DNA from: Homarus americanus
Lineage: Eukaryota; Arthropoda; Malacostraca; Decapoda; Nephropidae
DNA: 64,000 bases
NCBI RefSeq assembly: GCF_018991925.1
Contig: NW_024752019.1
Location: 1-64,000, forward strand
Reading direction: 5' to 3'
How positions within the stretch are numbered: position 1 is the first letter of the stretch; every line of letters starts with the position of its first letter. Both the position numbers and the translations under genes were made by a program. Below the pieces are notes generated by a model. It was not told where the DNA came from, made no database searches, and worked only from the letters and a program-made list of their open reading frames with translations. Positions 36,201 to 51,713 of this stretch are shown piece by piece.

Positions 36201-38855
36201 CTGCCAGCTTGATCGAGTGAACTGTTATGGCTGTATTTCCAGGCGGTGTGTCGTGTTTGGGTATGGGTGAGCCTTTGACATGCTAATAGGCTGGGCATGG
36301 GTCATTAAACTCCCTCCTCTACCCCACATCCCACCCCCCTTTACCCACCTACCCCCATCCACCATTCTCCCTCCACACACTACCACCTAACACATACATA
36401 CATACATACATACATACATACATTACCCCCTCTCAACCCTTTTCATGATTTCCTCCACCATCCAACCCCTGTACCCTCCTCCCCTGCACCCCCTCCCTCC
36501 CTCCACCCCTCCCTCCCCCCTCCACCCTCCCTCCCCCTCCCCCTCCACCCCTCCTCCCCCTCCACTCCCCACACACACCTAACTCGGGAATGTTTTGGTG
36601 TATGTAAATACTAATGTGTGCACGTCACACACACACACACACGCCATGTTTATAAATGTACGTGTCTATGTCCGTCCGTATGTGTTATGGTTTGTTTTTG
36701 TGTACGTCTGTGTAGGTTTTTCTCGGTACCCCCATCTTAGTGTGTGTGTGTGTTTAGAGATGTATGTCTGTGTCTGCTTATTTCACTGTAAAAAATTACC
36801 GTGAATATTACAGTGGTTCACTGTAAAAAATCTACGGTTGGCCACCGTATTATTTACGGTGATTTTCTTTTAGTTTGGCGTTTTACAGTGACACCGTCGT
36901 CGTCTGCTATGACATTTATGGACGTCGTAATTTGGGCACTGTAAATTTTACGGTGGAACGCCACCAACTGGGCTGCCGGTATTCCACCGTAAAACTTACG
37001 GTACATTCTTTACAGTGTGTCTCTTAGTGTACCTGCATGACTTATCATCTGTTTCTGTCTGTCTGTCTACCAGGAATTCCTCTCGCATAAATTCCCACCC
37101 AAAAGACAGTTGCTTGTGGCTGTGTTGTGGTTGGTGGTGGCGAGTCCCTCAGATGGTGACCTTTGGAATTTACATAGTGTTATGGATATCTCTCTCTCTC
37201 TCTCTCTCTCTCATCTGTGGGTGTATCTCTCTCTCTTCTCTCTCATACTGTATATGGATGTACAGTATCTCTCTCTCTTCATATATATGTGGGTGTCCAG
37301 TATTAATTATTCCTCCATTTTGTTGTTGTTGTTGATCTCTTAAAGGATGATGTATGCTTACCCCCCGGGGCCACACACTGACATTTAGAGCTCCGTTGTG
37401 TCTGTCTGTCTGTCAGTTCACCTCTGACATATAATCCTTCACGTATTTAATAAGGGATAGAAATGAGGATAATTTTAAGGATAATGAAGGAATAGTGATA
37501 TAAAAGGAGTTAATATAATGGTGAAATAGTTAATAGGACTTGGTGATGATGGTGATTCAATAGTATGGTTGTTAATTGATGACGAGGAATATTGTTTGTT
37601 TTGAGGAATATTTACTGGATGAATCTTTTGATATTTGGGAAATACAGTAAGATATCCGATTAGGTTTGGTTAGGTTAAGTTAGGTTATGTCACGTTAGGT
37701 CAGGTCAGGTTTGGTTAGGTTGGGTTAGGTTAGCTTAGGTTTGGTTAGGTTAAGTTAGATTATGTCATGTTAGGTTAGGTTAGATAAGGTCCGGTCAGGT
37801 AAGGTTAGACAAAAGATAGTAACCCCGATATACAGACCTAGGAACATTTATATAACTCACTATAGTACAGTATGAGACGGCCGCCAGCTGTCGTGTCCCT
37901 TGAAGGAAGTGTCTGTAATTGGCTAAGGTGTGGCGACCTTGTTGATAATGACGTCCTGGATGGTGGTAATGTGTTGAGGTATAGTTGTGATTGTGGTGGT
38001 GGTGCTTGTTGTTGTGGTGGTGGTTGTTGTGGTGGTTGGTGGTTGTTGATGTGGTGGTGGTAGTGGTGGTGGTGGTGGTGGTTGATGTGGTGGTGGTGGT
38101 GGTTGATGTGGTGGTGGTAGTGGTGGTGGTGGTTGGTGGTTGTTGTAGTGCTGGTGGTAGTGGTGGTGTTGGTGGTGGTGGTTGATGGTAGTGGTGGTAG
38201 TGGTGGTGGTTGTTGTGCTGGTGGTGGTAGTGCTGGTGTAGTGGTGGTGTTGGTGGTGGTTGATGTCTAGGAAGTTCGGTTATCAACAGTGGGGGGTAAG
38301 TTTGTTGCTCTGTATTGGTAACGCGTGGAGGTAGGAGGGTGGTGGGGGAGATGGTGGAGGGGAATTGAGAAGGATGAGGAAAGGGGTGGGGGGTGGTTGG
38401 AGGGATGGGTAGAGGTGGGGGAGGGATGGTGGGGGATAATGGGAGGGAATGAGAGAGACGAAAGGGTGGAGGTAGAAGGAGGATATTGGAGGATGGAGGA
38501 GGTGGTGGTGGAGGAAGGAGAGGATGTTGGAGGATGAAGGAGGGATCGGTGGAGGATGGAGGAGGTTGTGGTGGAGGAAGGAGAGGATGTTGGAGGATGA
38601 AGGAGGGGGATCGGTGGAGGATGGAGGTGGTGGAGGAATTGGAGGATGAAGGAGGGGATCGTGGAGGATGGAGGTGAGGAAGGAGGATGTTGGAGATGAG
38701 GAGGGATCGGTGGAGGAGGTGGTGGTGGTGAAGGAGAGGATGGAGGAGGGGATCGGTTGAGGTACGATGTATACTTGTATATACTGTATACTGTATTTAA
38801 CTCTTACGACAGGAGACTTTGCAAAATGTGTGTGTGTGTGTGTGCGTGTGTGTGC

Positions 38856-38892
<37 letters not shown>

Positions 38893-39504
38893 CGTGTGTG
38901 TGTGCGTATAATTACCTAGTATTAAATATGATGCCTGTTACCATAATCATACACCAGGGTTAACGATATCTGCATTCCTCTAATTGCAAAGCTGATTTGG
39001 GTGATTAGCTTTACAACACGAGAGAGACGCTATACTAATGTAGAGCAGAAGGCGACATTACATAGCAGAGGTTGTGGCTGTGCTTTACTAATTACAGAGC
39101 TGATGTTGCTATTGTTTTTTAGCCTTGTTATTCTTCCTGTCAGACGTTGTGGTGGTTGTTGTGGTGGTAGTTGTTGTGGTGGTGGTTGTGGTGGTGGTGG
39201 TTGTGGTGGTGGTTGTTGTTGTTGTGGTGGTGGTCGTTGTGGTGGTGGTCGTTGTGGTGGTTGTTGTTGTTGTGGTGGTGGTCGTTGTGGTGGTGGTCGT
39301 GTGTGGTGGTGGTGGTGGTTGTTGATATTGTTTTTCTCATTTATCACTCTTCTCCCTCTGTACTTCCTCCACCTCCTCTTTTCTCCTCTGCATCTCCCCC
39401 TTCCTCTCTTTTCTCGCCCACCTCCCTCTCCTCCCTCTCCCGACCTTCACCCGTTATCATTATCTACTTCCTGTCTCACTGCGCAGTTATTTACCATTCT
39501 TAGT

Positions 39505-39551
<47 letters not shown>

Positions 39552-41024
39552 TTGTTATTCCCATTCCTTCTATCTCCCCTTTTATTCCCATTCCTTCTAT
39601 CTCCCCTTTTATTCCCATTCCTTCTATCTCCCCTTTTATTCCCATTCCTTCTATCTCCCCTTTTATTCCCATTCCTTCTATCTCCCCTTTTATTCCCATT
39701 CCTCCTATTTCCTTTATTATTGTTATTTTTCTATGTCCTCTAATTATTATTCCTTCTATCGTCTCTGTGTTATTGTCTCCTCCGCATCTCTTTATAGGAA
39801 TTATTTTCACGTGAGAACTTTTGGGAATGGGAATTAAGGCCAGGGGAATAATATTTTCTACCTGAGTCGGTTTGGTGACTAGTAGGTATAGTAGATCAGG
39901 TCGGGTTAGGTTAAGTTTGGTTAGGTCAGGTCAGGTCAGGTTAGGTTTGGTTAGGTTAGATCAGGTCAGGTTAGGTTAGATTAGGTTAGGTTAAGTTTGC
40001 TTTGGTTAGATCAGGTCAGGTTAGGTTAGATCAGGTTAGGTTAGGTTAAGTTTGATTTGGGTAGGTTAGGTTAGGTTTGGTTTGGGTAGGTGACTCGGAG
40101 GTACAGTAGATAGATAAGTGGTTGTCCCTATTGTACAGCGTGGGGCCAGTAGGTTATAATTTATTCAGTGTGTGTGCTTGAGTCACGAGGGAACGCATGT
40201 ACACCTAGGAGACACGCACATGAACACTGCCATGAAGTTTTGGTTAAGGTGAGGTTAGGTTAGGTTAGGTGAGGTTGAGGAGAGGTGAGGTGGAGTGAGG
40301 TGAGGTTAGGTTAGGTGATTGAAAAGGAGGTGGAGGGGAGGTGGGTGAGTGGTGGGTGTGAGGGGTGAGGATGGCCCTTGATCACTGGGTGGTGAACCGG
40401 GTGTGCTTTGAGAGCTTGATTGACAACGCTTGATGCACGAGACTGGCGGGCAAGCATTGGGTGGTGGTAGTGGTGGTGGTGAAACAGTGGGTGGTGGTGG
40501 TGGTGAAACAGTGGGTGGTGGTGGTGAAACAGTGGGTGATAGTGAGGGGTGAGGATGATGTGGGTAAATAAACATAGGATAGTATTGAGTATGGGCATCT
40601 TCCCTCTTCCCCTCTTCCCTTCCCCTCTTCCCATCACACCCCCCCACTCTATCCCCCACCCTCTCACCCCTACCTATCCCTTCCCCTCCACACCCCATAT
40701 CACCCCTAGTCCAATTCTATACCATCAACACTCACTACACACACTGACACCATCTTGTCTTTACAATACGACATCAAGCAGTAAGAAAACAACAACCAAA
40801 AACAGAAAAAACGACAAAAACATAAGAATAGGTAATAATTTAAAGTGAAATTAAAAAAATATATAATTGACCCCCCAAGTTACAAAGGCTGATTCTGATG
40901 GCTTGGTTCCACGACACACAACACTCTAATGGAACATACAACCACGAATTTAATTATTAGTTGGAAAATGTAAACTGGTGAAAAAAATTATCCCAATTTT
41001 TCCCCAGTTGGCTAATGACGTCAT

Positions 41025-41068
<44 letters not shown>

Positions 41069-41287
41069 GTTAGGTTAGGTTAGGTTTGGCCATACACCTG
41101 GTCAAACAGCCCCCACCAGACGAACTGTACGGTAAGATTGGTTTATAATGATTGTAGTTTAACCCACAGATTACCTCGCTGTGGACATGGAAAGTTTTGA
41201 CTCCGGGTGACAAAGTTATAAATAATTTGACTTTTATCTTTGAAACTACATTTTGGTGAATCTGTGATGATGTAACCATCTGTTGTA

Positions 41288-41381
<94 letters not shown>

Positions 41382-43256
41382 CGTTCCTCACAGTACAATA
41401 GGTTAAAAAGATGGGAAACCAGAAGGAAGGAAAAGAGAAATAAAATAGTGATCAAAAGGTAACAAAACGAACAGGTAGGTTTTGTTGTTTTATTATACTG
41501 TAGCGCCTGTATTCACGCTCTTAATCTGCACATCCTAACTGGCTACACCGAAAAAAGTTTTGATTGCATTTTAACCGATCACAGAAAAAAAAGTTTGGAG
41601 TGGTTATGAGAACGTGGATTTGTGTGTAGTTGTTGTTGTTGTGAAGCAGGCAGGCAGGGGAGAGGAACAGGCAGGCAGGGAGGGAGAGAGGCAGGAGGAG
41701 AGAGAGGCAGGGGGGGAGGGAGAGGCAGGGAGGCGGGAGGGGAGGGCGGAGGGAGAGAGGCAGGGAGGGAGAGAGGGGCAGGGAGGAGAGAGGGCAGGAG
41801 GGAGAGAGGGGCAGGGGAGAGAGAGGCAGGGGGGAGAGAGAGGGGCAGGGAGGAGAGAGAGGCAGGGAGGGAGAGAGGGGAGGAGAGAGGGGGAGAGAGG
41901 GCAGGAGGGAGAGTACCAAACATGGGAAAAGAGAGGGACAGGAGGGGGGTAGGAGGTCTAAAGAGGGAGAGAGTAGGCCACACAGGAGAGGGTCTAAAGA
42001 GGGAGAAAGGGAAGGAGAGGACTAAAGAGGAAGGTAGGGGCTAGGGAAGATGAAGAGGGACAGACGGGCAGGAGGGAGGAGGAGGAGGAGGAACAGAGAC
42101 TATCAGGGAGGGAATGAGGAGAGAGGGAGAGAAACAAGCAGTGTTGGTAATACAAAGGGTGAGTATGGCGCTGTAAGGCAGGGGAGAGGGAGGGAGGAAG
42201 ATAAGGATTTGCAGCAGGTAGACACTTAGTGAAGGTGTGTGTGTGTGTGTAGGAGGTAGGCACTAGAGAGGGAGATCCACAGAACAGTTAGTATGGAGAT
42301 GTACCGTGGCTGGAAACACTGGGTCCAGCTGTCGTGTTTACAAATCCATTATTTACTGGCAGGTTACCAAACACTAAACTCTCACTGACGATTTTGTTGC
42401 GAAAACTCCCTTTGTTGAGTCTTTGTATTTTTCCTCCCTGAATCTTTTGGAGAATTTTAACGATATATTTATTTTTTGTTTTCGAAGATAGAGTTAAAGA
42501 ACGAGTAGGTATAGTAAGAAAAACGAGTAAAAACTATAATTATGTGGGTGTGTGTAGTAAAGATGGTGATAATGATAGTGACTGTGTGGATGTTAGTGAT
42601 GGTGACCGTGTTATTGATGGTGGCAATAGTGTGGCTTATCACCATTCTATTTACACACATCTAACTATTGATTAACCATGACTGCCTATTGCTGCTCCTG
42701 GTCTAGCTATCACTGTTGGTGGTGATAGGGGGCCGAGATGTTGTCAATCTCCACCACTTGAAGCCCTGGGTGGTAGGGGCCGAGGTGTTGAATCTCCACC
42801 ACTTGAGGCCCTGGGTGGTGGTAGGGGCCGAGGTGTTGGCCAATCTCCACCACTTGAAGCCCTGGATGGTGGTAGGGCCGAGGTGTTGTCAACCTCCACT
42901 TGAAGCCCTGGGTGGTGGTAGGGCCGAGGTGTTGTCAATCTCCTCCACTTGAAGCCCTGGTGGTGGTAGCCGAGGTGTTGTCAATCTCCACCACTTGAAG
43001 CCCTGTGGTGGTAGGGGCCGAGGTGTTGTCAATCTCCACTTGAAGCCCTGGTGGTGGTAGGGGCCGAGGTGTTGTCAATCTCCACCACTTGAAGCCCTGG
43101 GTGGTGGTAGGGCCGAGGTGTTGGTCAATCTCCACTCTTGAAGCCCTGGGTGGTGGTAGGGGGAGGGTAGGTGGTTTAAAGTGTCCTGCGGTTTATGTTT
43201 CAGTCGATATTTCTGGTTAGCTGTACGGAATGTGTCGTCAGATAGAGTTTCAATAT

Positions 43257-43288
<32 letters not shown>

Positions 43289-43467
43289 AAGGATGATTGT
43301 GTGTGTGTGTGTGTGTGTGTGTGTTGTTTGATATTGGTGGTGGAGATGATAGTGTGTGGGGGAGAGTGTAGGTGACGGGTTTTCAATATTGGAATGATTG
43401 CAGTTGTGGCAGTTCGTGTGTTTGTTTGGTGGTTGTCCGTCCGTGTGTGCTTGTTTGTGATGCAGGG

Positions 43468-43526
<59 letters not shown>

Positions 43527-46038
43527 GGATTTTAATCTTTTTGAACATAGGGTGGTAAGGTGAACACATGCGACGGTGTTCATCAGACAACAGTGAACAT
43601 GTGGTGGTGAACAGGAAACAGTGGTGTGAGAACCATTAGCATTAATTAACCAGCTATGCAAACGGTAGCGGTGAAACTTTGTGCTGACTGAGTCACTGAA
43701 CAAATACTGGCCTACCTTACCTTACCTTACCTTACCTTACCTTACCTTACCTTACCTTAATTGACGTTTCCTTCCCTTTCTCCTCCCTCTACCCCACCTT
43801 TTCTCCCTCTCCTTCTCTTTGCTTCTCTCACTTCACCCACTCTAACCCTTTGTTTCTCTTCCCTCCCCTACCCTCCATCCCTCCTTCTTCCTTCTTTTTA
43901 TTTATAAATGGCTCAAGAAGCAAGGAACAATATCTCTGACACACACACACACACACACACACGTACGTCACTGCTCACCCTTCTCACCAGTATAACAACA
44001 GCTACCTTCTCCCCCTCTCGTCCCTATTATACTCCTGTGTGTCTTTAACTATCGGTACACCCACGGGAACAAGTAACAGGTCAAAGGTGATCATCAACAC
44101 CACCCATTAACCTGAGACTCACTAAGCCACGTTACTCTTCCTTAATAACGTTAATACGACAACTAGACCAGATATTATGTTCCTGGAAAGAATAAAAATT
44201 TTATACATTAACAATTTACGTGTTTACAAATATATATAAAAATATATAAAAAATAGCCTGAGCGTGTATGTGTGTTGAGGGTCACACCAAATTATACCGT
44301 GTCCCTCTCGTCCCTCCCTCCTCGTCCCCCTCCCTCCTCGTCCCTCCCTCCCTCGCCCTCCCTCCTCGCCCCTCCCTCCCTCGCCCCCTCCTCTCCTCGC
44401 CCCCCTCCTCCCTCCCTCCCCTCCTCTGCCCCCCTCCCTCCCTCGTCCTCCCTCCCTCCCTCGTCCCCCCTTCCTCCTCGTCCCCCTCCCTCCTCGTCCC
44501 CTCCTCCTCGTCCCCCTCCCTCGTCCCTCCTCGTCCCCCTCCCCTCCTCGCCCCCTCCTCCTCGCCCCCTCCCTCCCTGCCCCTCCCTCCTCGCCCTCCT
44601 CGTCCCTCGCCCCCCTCCTGCCCCCTCCCTCGCCCCCCCTCCCTCCCTGTCCCTCCCTCCTCGTCCCTCCCTCCTCGTCCCCTCCCTCCTGTCCCTCCCT
44701 CCTCGCCCTCCCTCCCCTCGCCCCCTCCTCTTCGCCCTCCAGCCCCTCCCTCCTCGCCCCCCATCTCCCCTCGTCGTTATGAACAAAAAGAATGGATCCA
44801 CAAAACCTTTCGTGTGTGATATATAAAAGTTGGGGGGCCTGGCGTCAATCCCATGGCAGAGCGAGGCGATTTTACACTCACTGAAACTCAAGTGAAATTC
44901 TGATGCCGCTAACTGGCTTTGACGAACCCTGGCTATAGGGGGAGGGGGGATGATGGGGTGTAGGGGAGGGGGGAGGGGCGTGGCAGGGAGGGGAGGGTGG
45001 ACAGTGAGTGACAGAAGTGGAGGGTGATGTAGTGTACGGTGGATGAGCACTCTCTCTCTCTCTCTCTCTCTCTTCTGTTCTTTGTGTGTGTCTGTCTATA
45101 TGTCTCTGTCTGTCTGTGTCTGTCTATATGTCTCTGTCTGTCTGTGTCTTCATACGTCTCTGTCTGTCTGTATCATATTTGGGTACTCAAGAGCATCAAG
45201 TAACTCGATTCATTTACTAATTCAAGAGAAACTTACCTGTCACCTGTGTATGTTTACTTATTAATACTTATTACGTCACCTTTAAATAATTGTCAATTCA
45301 ATATTTACATGATTTAAAGATATATTGACGTTTTTTTTCTATTTGATTAATTTCTATTACATTTTGTTCAACACGGTAAAAAAATTTAATTGTTAAGGTG
45401 GACGAACACACAAGGAAGAATTGCTGGCCCTTACCTGTGTCTGCATGAGTGTGTGGTTGTGTGCGTGTGTGTGCCTGTGTGCGTGAGGTATAGTTGTGTA
45501 TGTATGTATGTGTGTGTGTGTTTCTTCATATCCTAAAGTAACTACAAAAAAAGTAGCACTGCTTACCATGACTCATACCTGTTGCTGGGTGATACTTGTA
45601 GTAGTAGTAGTAGTGGTGGTAATAGTAGTAGCAATAGTAGTAGTAGTGGTGGTGGTGGTGGTATGGTCTGTGTCTTATAGTAGTGTGGTGTTGTGGTAGT
45701 TGAAGTGGATGATTGATGTGGTAGAAGTGGTTGTAAGTAAAGAAACGATTGTGGTAGTTGTGAGGTAGGTGATTGTGGTGGTTGTAAGTGAGGTAGATGA
45801 TTGTTGTGGTTGTAAGTGAGGTAGGTGATTGTGGTGGTTGTAAGTGAGGTAGATGATTGTGGTGATTGTAAGTGAGGTAGATGATTGTTGTGGTTGTAAG
45901 TAAAGCAGACGATTGTGGTAGTTGTGAGGTAGGTGATTGTGGTGGTTGTAAGTGAGGTAGATGATTGTGGTGGTCGTGTGGTTGGTCAGGGAGCGTTAAA
46001 CTGGGTGAAATTTTGATGAGCTCGTGAATAAGTAACTT

Positions 46039-46101
<63 letters not shown>

Positions 46102-48570
46102 AGGACTTTGTCGCCATTGAGTTGGTTGTTCGTCGATAACTTCCTTCAAGTGTTAGAGTTGGCGTCTACACACACACACACACACACACACCTCAACACA
46201 CGCCTTCACGCACGCACGCCTTCTCACACTGCACGCACATCTCAACTCATATTAACGCACACTTGCCAAGACATCTCGACACACTCATCATTCTTAACAC
46301 ACCAAACACTTAGACACACCCCCACTACCTCCACCTCCACTCCACCCACCCACCCACCCTGGTACCTCTCCTAGTGGCAGGACCCTAAGGACAACTTCCT
46401 ACCGAGGGATTATAATGCACCAAGTATTTGAATGTTAATGGTGGAGAACCCCGGCTATTGTTGGCAAGACTGGTGGTGGCACAATGAGGAGAGTGGTGCC
46501 ACCTTCTTGTTGTGTTGTCACTGTTGTCTGTGTGTTTGTTGGTAGTGTGTGTGTTTGTTGGTAGTGTGTTTGTTGGGGTGTGTGTTTTGTTGGTGTGTGT
46601 GTTTGTTGGTAGTGTGTGTTTGTTGGAGTGTGTGTTTGTTTAGTAGTGTGTGTTTGTTGGTAGTGTGTGTTTGTTGGTAGTGTGTGTTTTGTTGGTAGTG
46701 TGTGTTTGTTGGTAGTGTGTGTTTGTTTAGTTCTTGTCATGTGTTCGTCTGCTTGATTCCTCCCACCACATGATGTTATTTAAAACCCGGGCATTATATT
46801 TTCTGTAACCTCATGATGATTAGACTTTCTCTTCTCTTCTCTTCTTCTCTTTTCTCCTCTCTCCTCTCCTCTCCTCTCCTCTCCTCTCCTCTCCCCACAC
46901 ACAAATATAACCAAATCCAACTATCTATATACAGTATATATGTTTTGAATCTCTGTGGTCTATGGTTTTTGTCTTTTGCATATGAAAAACTCTTGGTCGG
47001 CCCCTGAGTCATTTACATAATTCTTTGACCCTCGAGTCGGCCAGGGGATCCTATACGATTTGTGGATTATTTTTTGGTTTAAGGAATCGTAGGATAGGTG
47101 ATATTGAGGTGGTATTTAGAGTAGGATAAGACTTAGTACATTAACTTACCTGTACTGATAATGATAACTTCCTTGTGGGGGAGGAGGAGGGGGGTACGGG
47201 GTGGGGTCGAAGGAGGAGGAGGAGGAGGAAGAAGAGGGGGTGGGGGGAGGTGGGAAGGACGAGGACATGATCATCAGTGACTTGTAGTGGAGGTCGTGAG
47301 ATGAGTCAGTCAGCCAGCGAGTCAGTCAGTCAGCCAGCGAGTCAGTCAACCAGCGTGGTGTTAATGAATGGGAGGTTGGTGGTGGTAGTGATGGTGGTAG
47401 TAGTGATGGTGGTAGTAGTGATGGTGGTAGATGGTGGTAGGTGGTGGTGGTGGTAGTAGTAAGTGCGTGTGTTTACCATTCATTCACGGCCTCATTCATC
47501 CCCTCAGCATTAGTGTCTGGCCTGGGTGGGGTTGGGATGGGGTGGGCGGGGGTGAGGTGGAGTGGGGCGGGGGTGAGGTGGAGTGGGCGGGTGAGGTGGA
47601 GTGGGGCGGGGTGAGGTGGAGTAGGGCGGGAGTGGGGGGGTAAATCTCTATCTATGAATAACAAATGACCAATTAAGATAGGCGGGTATAGTGTGCGGGG
47701 GGTAGTGTAGTGTTATGCTAAGTGGTTTAGATCATTACTGTCCTTAAGTGTTGTTGTGATGCGTGTGGGGGTGGTGGGCGTGGTGATGGGCGTGTTGATG
47801 GAGTGTGGTGGGCGTATCGTTGTAATAGGAGTGTATATTATCAATTACAAACATATCTACCACTATTTCCCCACTACTCCGCGCCATTACGATTCAACCA
47901 ATACAATAGTGAAGCCACGAGGAAAAAATCTCTTGTTATCACCGGGAAATAAGATAGCAATAGATAGCTAATTAGTAAAGAAGATGACATATATAATTAA
48001 TTAATGTCCACCTGGTGTTTATCGGGTTAATTATCGTTATCCGTCGTAATAGTAACCTACTGAATGTTTAAATTAGAGAGGGGACTAATTACGTTTGATT
48101 CCTCCCGGCATCTTGATCTACCCAGTGCATGTCCAGTCTTTTCTCTCAGTGGTACTAAATCCTCTGGAGACGTCACCCCCCCACTCCCTACCCCTTCTCT
48201 CTCCCACTCCCTACCCCTCTCCCACTCCCTACCCCTCTCTCCCACCCCATACCCCTCTCTCTCCCACCCATACCCTCTCTCTCTCTCCCACTCCCCACCC
48301 CATACCCCTCTCTCCCACCCCATACCCCTCTCCCCATACCCCCCTCTCCCCCCACCAGGTATCAGTCGTGTCAAGAGCATTAGACTGTTATCGCTGCCGG
48401 GAGGATGTGCAGGTAGAGGAGGAGGAACCCAGCAGTTGTGTTATTTTTTATTTTTTTTAACGCTTGACTGTGGCCCTTGATTAAGTTATCTTGCGTCGCT
48501 CCCTGTTTGTCCTCGGTTGGGGAACTGTGGTGTTTTGAATGTGGTACTTGATCTCTCTCTCTCTTTCTCT

Positions 48571-48637
<67 letters not shown>

Positions 48638-48932
48638 CACACACAGGTAAGACGTGGCTACAGGTACAATACATTGAGGCTGTGTACACTTCTAAAAAGA
48701 CGTACAGTAGTTAACACACACACACACACACACACACATAGTAAGTAAAACCAGGTAGGAGGAAAAAGGTAAATATTCTGTTGTTTTTACCTGTTGGTAA
48801 GAGAGGGTGAACTGGCAGAGCTGATGTGAGCCAAGTCGCCAACACCTGTAAATTTTGTGGACGTTTTCATTACACGAGCCATCAGTTGGACGGTGAAATA
48901 TGGCTGTGTTTTGTGTCATATCACGCCTACAT

Positions 48933-48968
<36 letters not shown>

Positions 48969-51662
48969 ACATACATACATCAATACACACACCCACACAC
49001 CTCGCTTGACCCTGACTATTGTATTCGCTGCTTTAATGTGGTCAATACTCATGGAGTCTGTCTGTCTGTCTGTCTGTCTGTCTGTGTGTTTTGTTTATAG
49101 TAATGTCATGTAGTATAAATAATGCGTGTTTGTTTGTTTCACATGACTGTATAGGAGTACTGTACTATTAGTTGGCCAATATGTACACGGTATGATATAG
49201 TGTAGTTTACTTACAGGATATTAACGTTCTATTTTAATTATGTCACAAGCTGTCTAGATAATTATCACACGTACTAAACAATACCTAACATCAACAGCTA
49301 AATGGTCGTTAACATGGAAGGGGTGGGAGGGGGGTCGTTAGAAGGGTCGTTACGGTTGGTTGGGTCAGGCCAAGGGGGGAGTCTCTGTGGAAGGTGATGA
49401 GCTGCGTCAAACAAGGCAGTTAGACAATTAAGGAGTGGGTGCCTTTTAGCTAGGGTTTAATAGAGGGTGGTAATGGTAGGGCGGTGACCATTAACATCAC
49501 GGCGATGGTGGGGAGGTGGGGTGGGGAGGGAGGAAAGGGGTGATGGGTAGAGGGATGGGGAAGGAGGGAAACAGGTGGAGGTGATGGAAGGAGAGGGTGG
49601 GGGAGTAGAGGGAAAAACTGGTTGGGAGGGAGGGAAGTAGGAGGAGGAGGAGGAGGGTAAGAGTTTGGATAGCTAAGGGAGGGAAGAGGAAGGAGGTCGA
49701 GGAAGCAAGAGAGTAAGCTGGAGAAGGGGGATGGAGGGGAGGAAGGATGGGGGATGGGAGGAGGAAGGATGGGGGATGGGATGGGGGATGGGATGGGGGA
49801 TGGAGGGAGGAAGGGATGGGGGGATGGAGGGAAAAGAATGGGAGATGAGAGGGAGAAAGGGGGAGTTTTTAATGCTGAAAGGGTTGAAATGGTTTATTGT
49901 AGTAGAATAATGACTAGTGTTTAATGGGTGTAGGGAGGGAGGGAGGGAGGGTATTGGAGGGATGAGGGAGGGAGAAAGGGTTAAATATTATGTTGCCATC
50001 TCTCGCAATTTATTTATGTGTTCTATAACCAAGTGTCATCAATTTGTATTACATTAATTGGTTATTGCTATGAGTAGTTAAGTGGCTTTTAACTACGCGT
50101 ATGCAAAGTTCCTTAATCATATGTGAGAGCGATCTTCCTCCCTCCCTTTCCTTCCCCTGTCCTTTCTTTTCCTCCTTCCTTTCCTTTCCTTCCCTATCCT
50201 TCCTTCCCCTATCCTTCCTTCCTTCCTTCCTTCCCCTTCCTTCCTTCCTTCCTTCCATCAGGGTTCATAGATAGGACGGAGGACTGACTGTACATATAGG
50301 GTTACGTGGGGATGAATCACTAATCTGAAGTGACGTCAACAAAAACACGCGCTGATATACACGCACTAATTGATAGAGAGATTAAGGCCAAGCTATCGTG
50401 GATTACTTCTCACATAGGCAGCGAGAAGATGTTCTTGATGCCTTATATAACAGAAGAACACACGTTAATATAATGGTGCTGTTCAATATACGTTTAGACC
50501 GTCAAAGAAAAAAAATCAGGAAGAAATGATTGTCAGAGATACACATTTCCTTCCGGGACGTGTTGTGTCTTGTATTATAACCTGATTTCCTGCATTGTTT
50601 ATATGTATAGACGCTTGGATGAATCATGTCATCTATATAATGATTGTCTTTGTTTTTAAGCCATCGTGTATAAGTCTCGTATTATAACTTGCATTTATTT
50701 ACATGTATAGACGCTTGGATGAATCATGTCATCTATATATTGATTGTCTTTTGTTTTTTAAGCCATCGTGTGTATTAGTCTCGTATTATAACCTGCATTT
50801 GTTTACATGTATAGACGCTTGGATGAATCATGTCATCTATTATTGATCGTCTTTTGTTTTTGAGCCATCGTGTGTGTTTGTCTCGTATTATAACCTGTAT
50901 TTGTTTACATGTATAGACGCTTGGATGAATCATGTCATCTATTATTGATCGTCTTTTGTTTTTGAGCCATCGTGTGTGTTTGTCTCGTATTATAACCTGT
51001 ATTTGTTTACATGTATAGAAGCTTGGATGAATCATGTCATCTATATATTAATTGTCTTTTGTTTTAAAGCCATCTTGTGTATAATACCTCCAGCTTTATT
51101 GCTCGTGTGTTTAGCTTAAGTACGGGAGTTAATTAAAATCTCCAGCGATTAAATTGGACCTTTAGATGAGAGAGGACAGCATCATTGTGTCTTAATTATA
51201 ACTTAAGACATGAAAGTTGTCCACGTTAGTCTTTAAATGAGGAAAAAATCATCCCAACTGTAACTGTCTGTGCGGTGGTGTTGGATTATGGAAAGTCTTA
51301 AAAAATATGGACACCCCAGAAAGTCTTTAAAAATATGGACACTTATGGACACCTCAGACAAGACACCCCAAAAGCTTAAAATATGTATAGACTCGCCCAG
51401 AAAGTATTAAAAAGTGTAGACACCCCTAAGAGTCTTTAAACAATATGGACACCCTCAGAAAGTTTAAAAAATATATGGACACCCCAGAGTCTTTAAAACA
51501 CGTGGACACCCCAGAAAGTCTTACAAAGGACACCCCAGAAAGTCTTACAAAATATGGACACCCCAGAAAGTCTTAGAACTTATGGACACCCCTCCCCTAG
51601 AAAGTCCATACTACGATATCATGATGAACGGCATACAGGCGCATGACCAGCCAAAACACACA

Positions 51663-51713
<51 letters not shown>

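Noticed and set aside
37975..38265. Poly-valine and His/Thr open frames on GGT repeats
   Set aside because: Trinucleotide repeat artefacts.
44300..44765. Open frames of 160-252 codons, Pro/Ser or Gly/Arg-rich
   Set aside because: Composition of the CCTCCCTCGTCC array; mutually contradictory frames on both strands.
50775..51035. Minus-strand 34-residue repeat protein
   Set aside because: Produced by a 102-bp tandem repeat whose period is a multiple of three; earlier copies with other periods break it.
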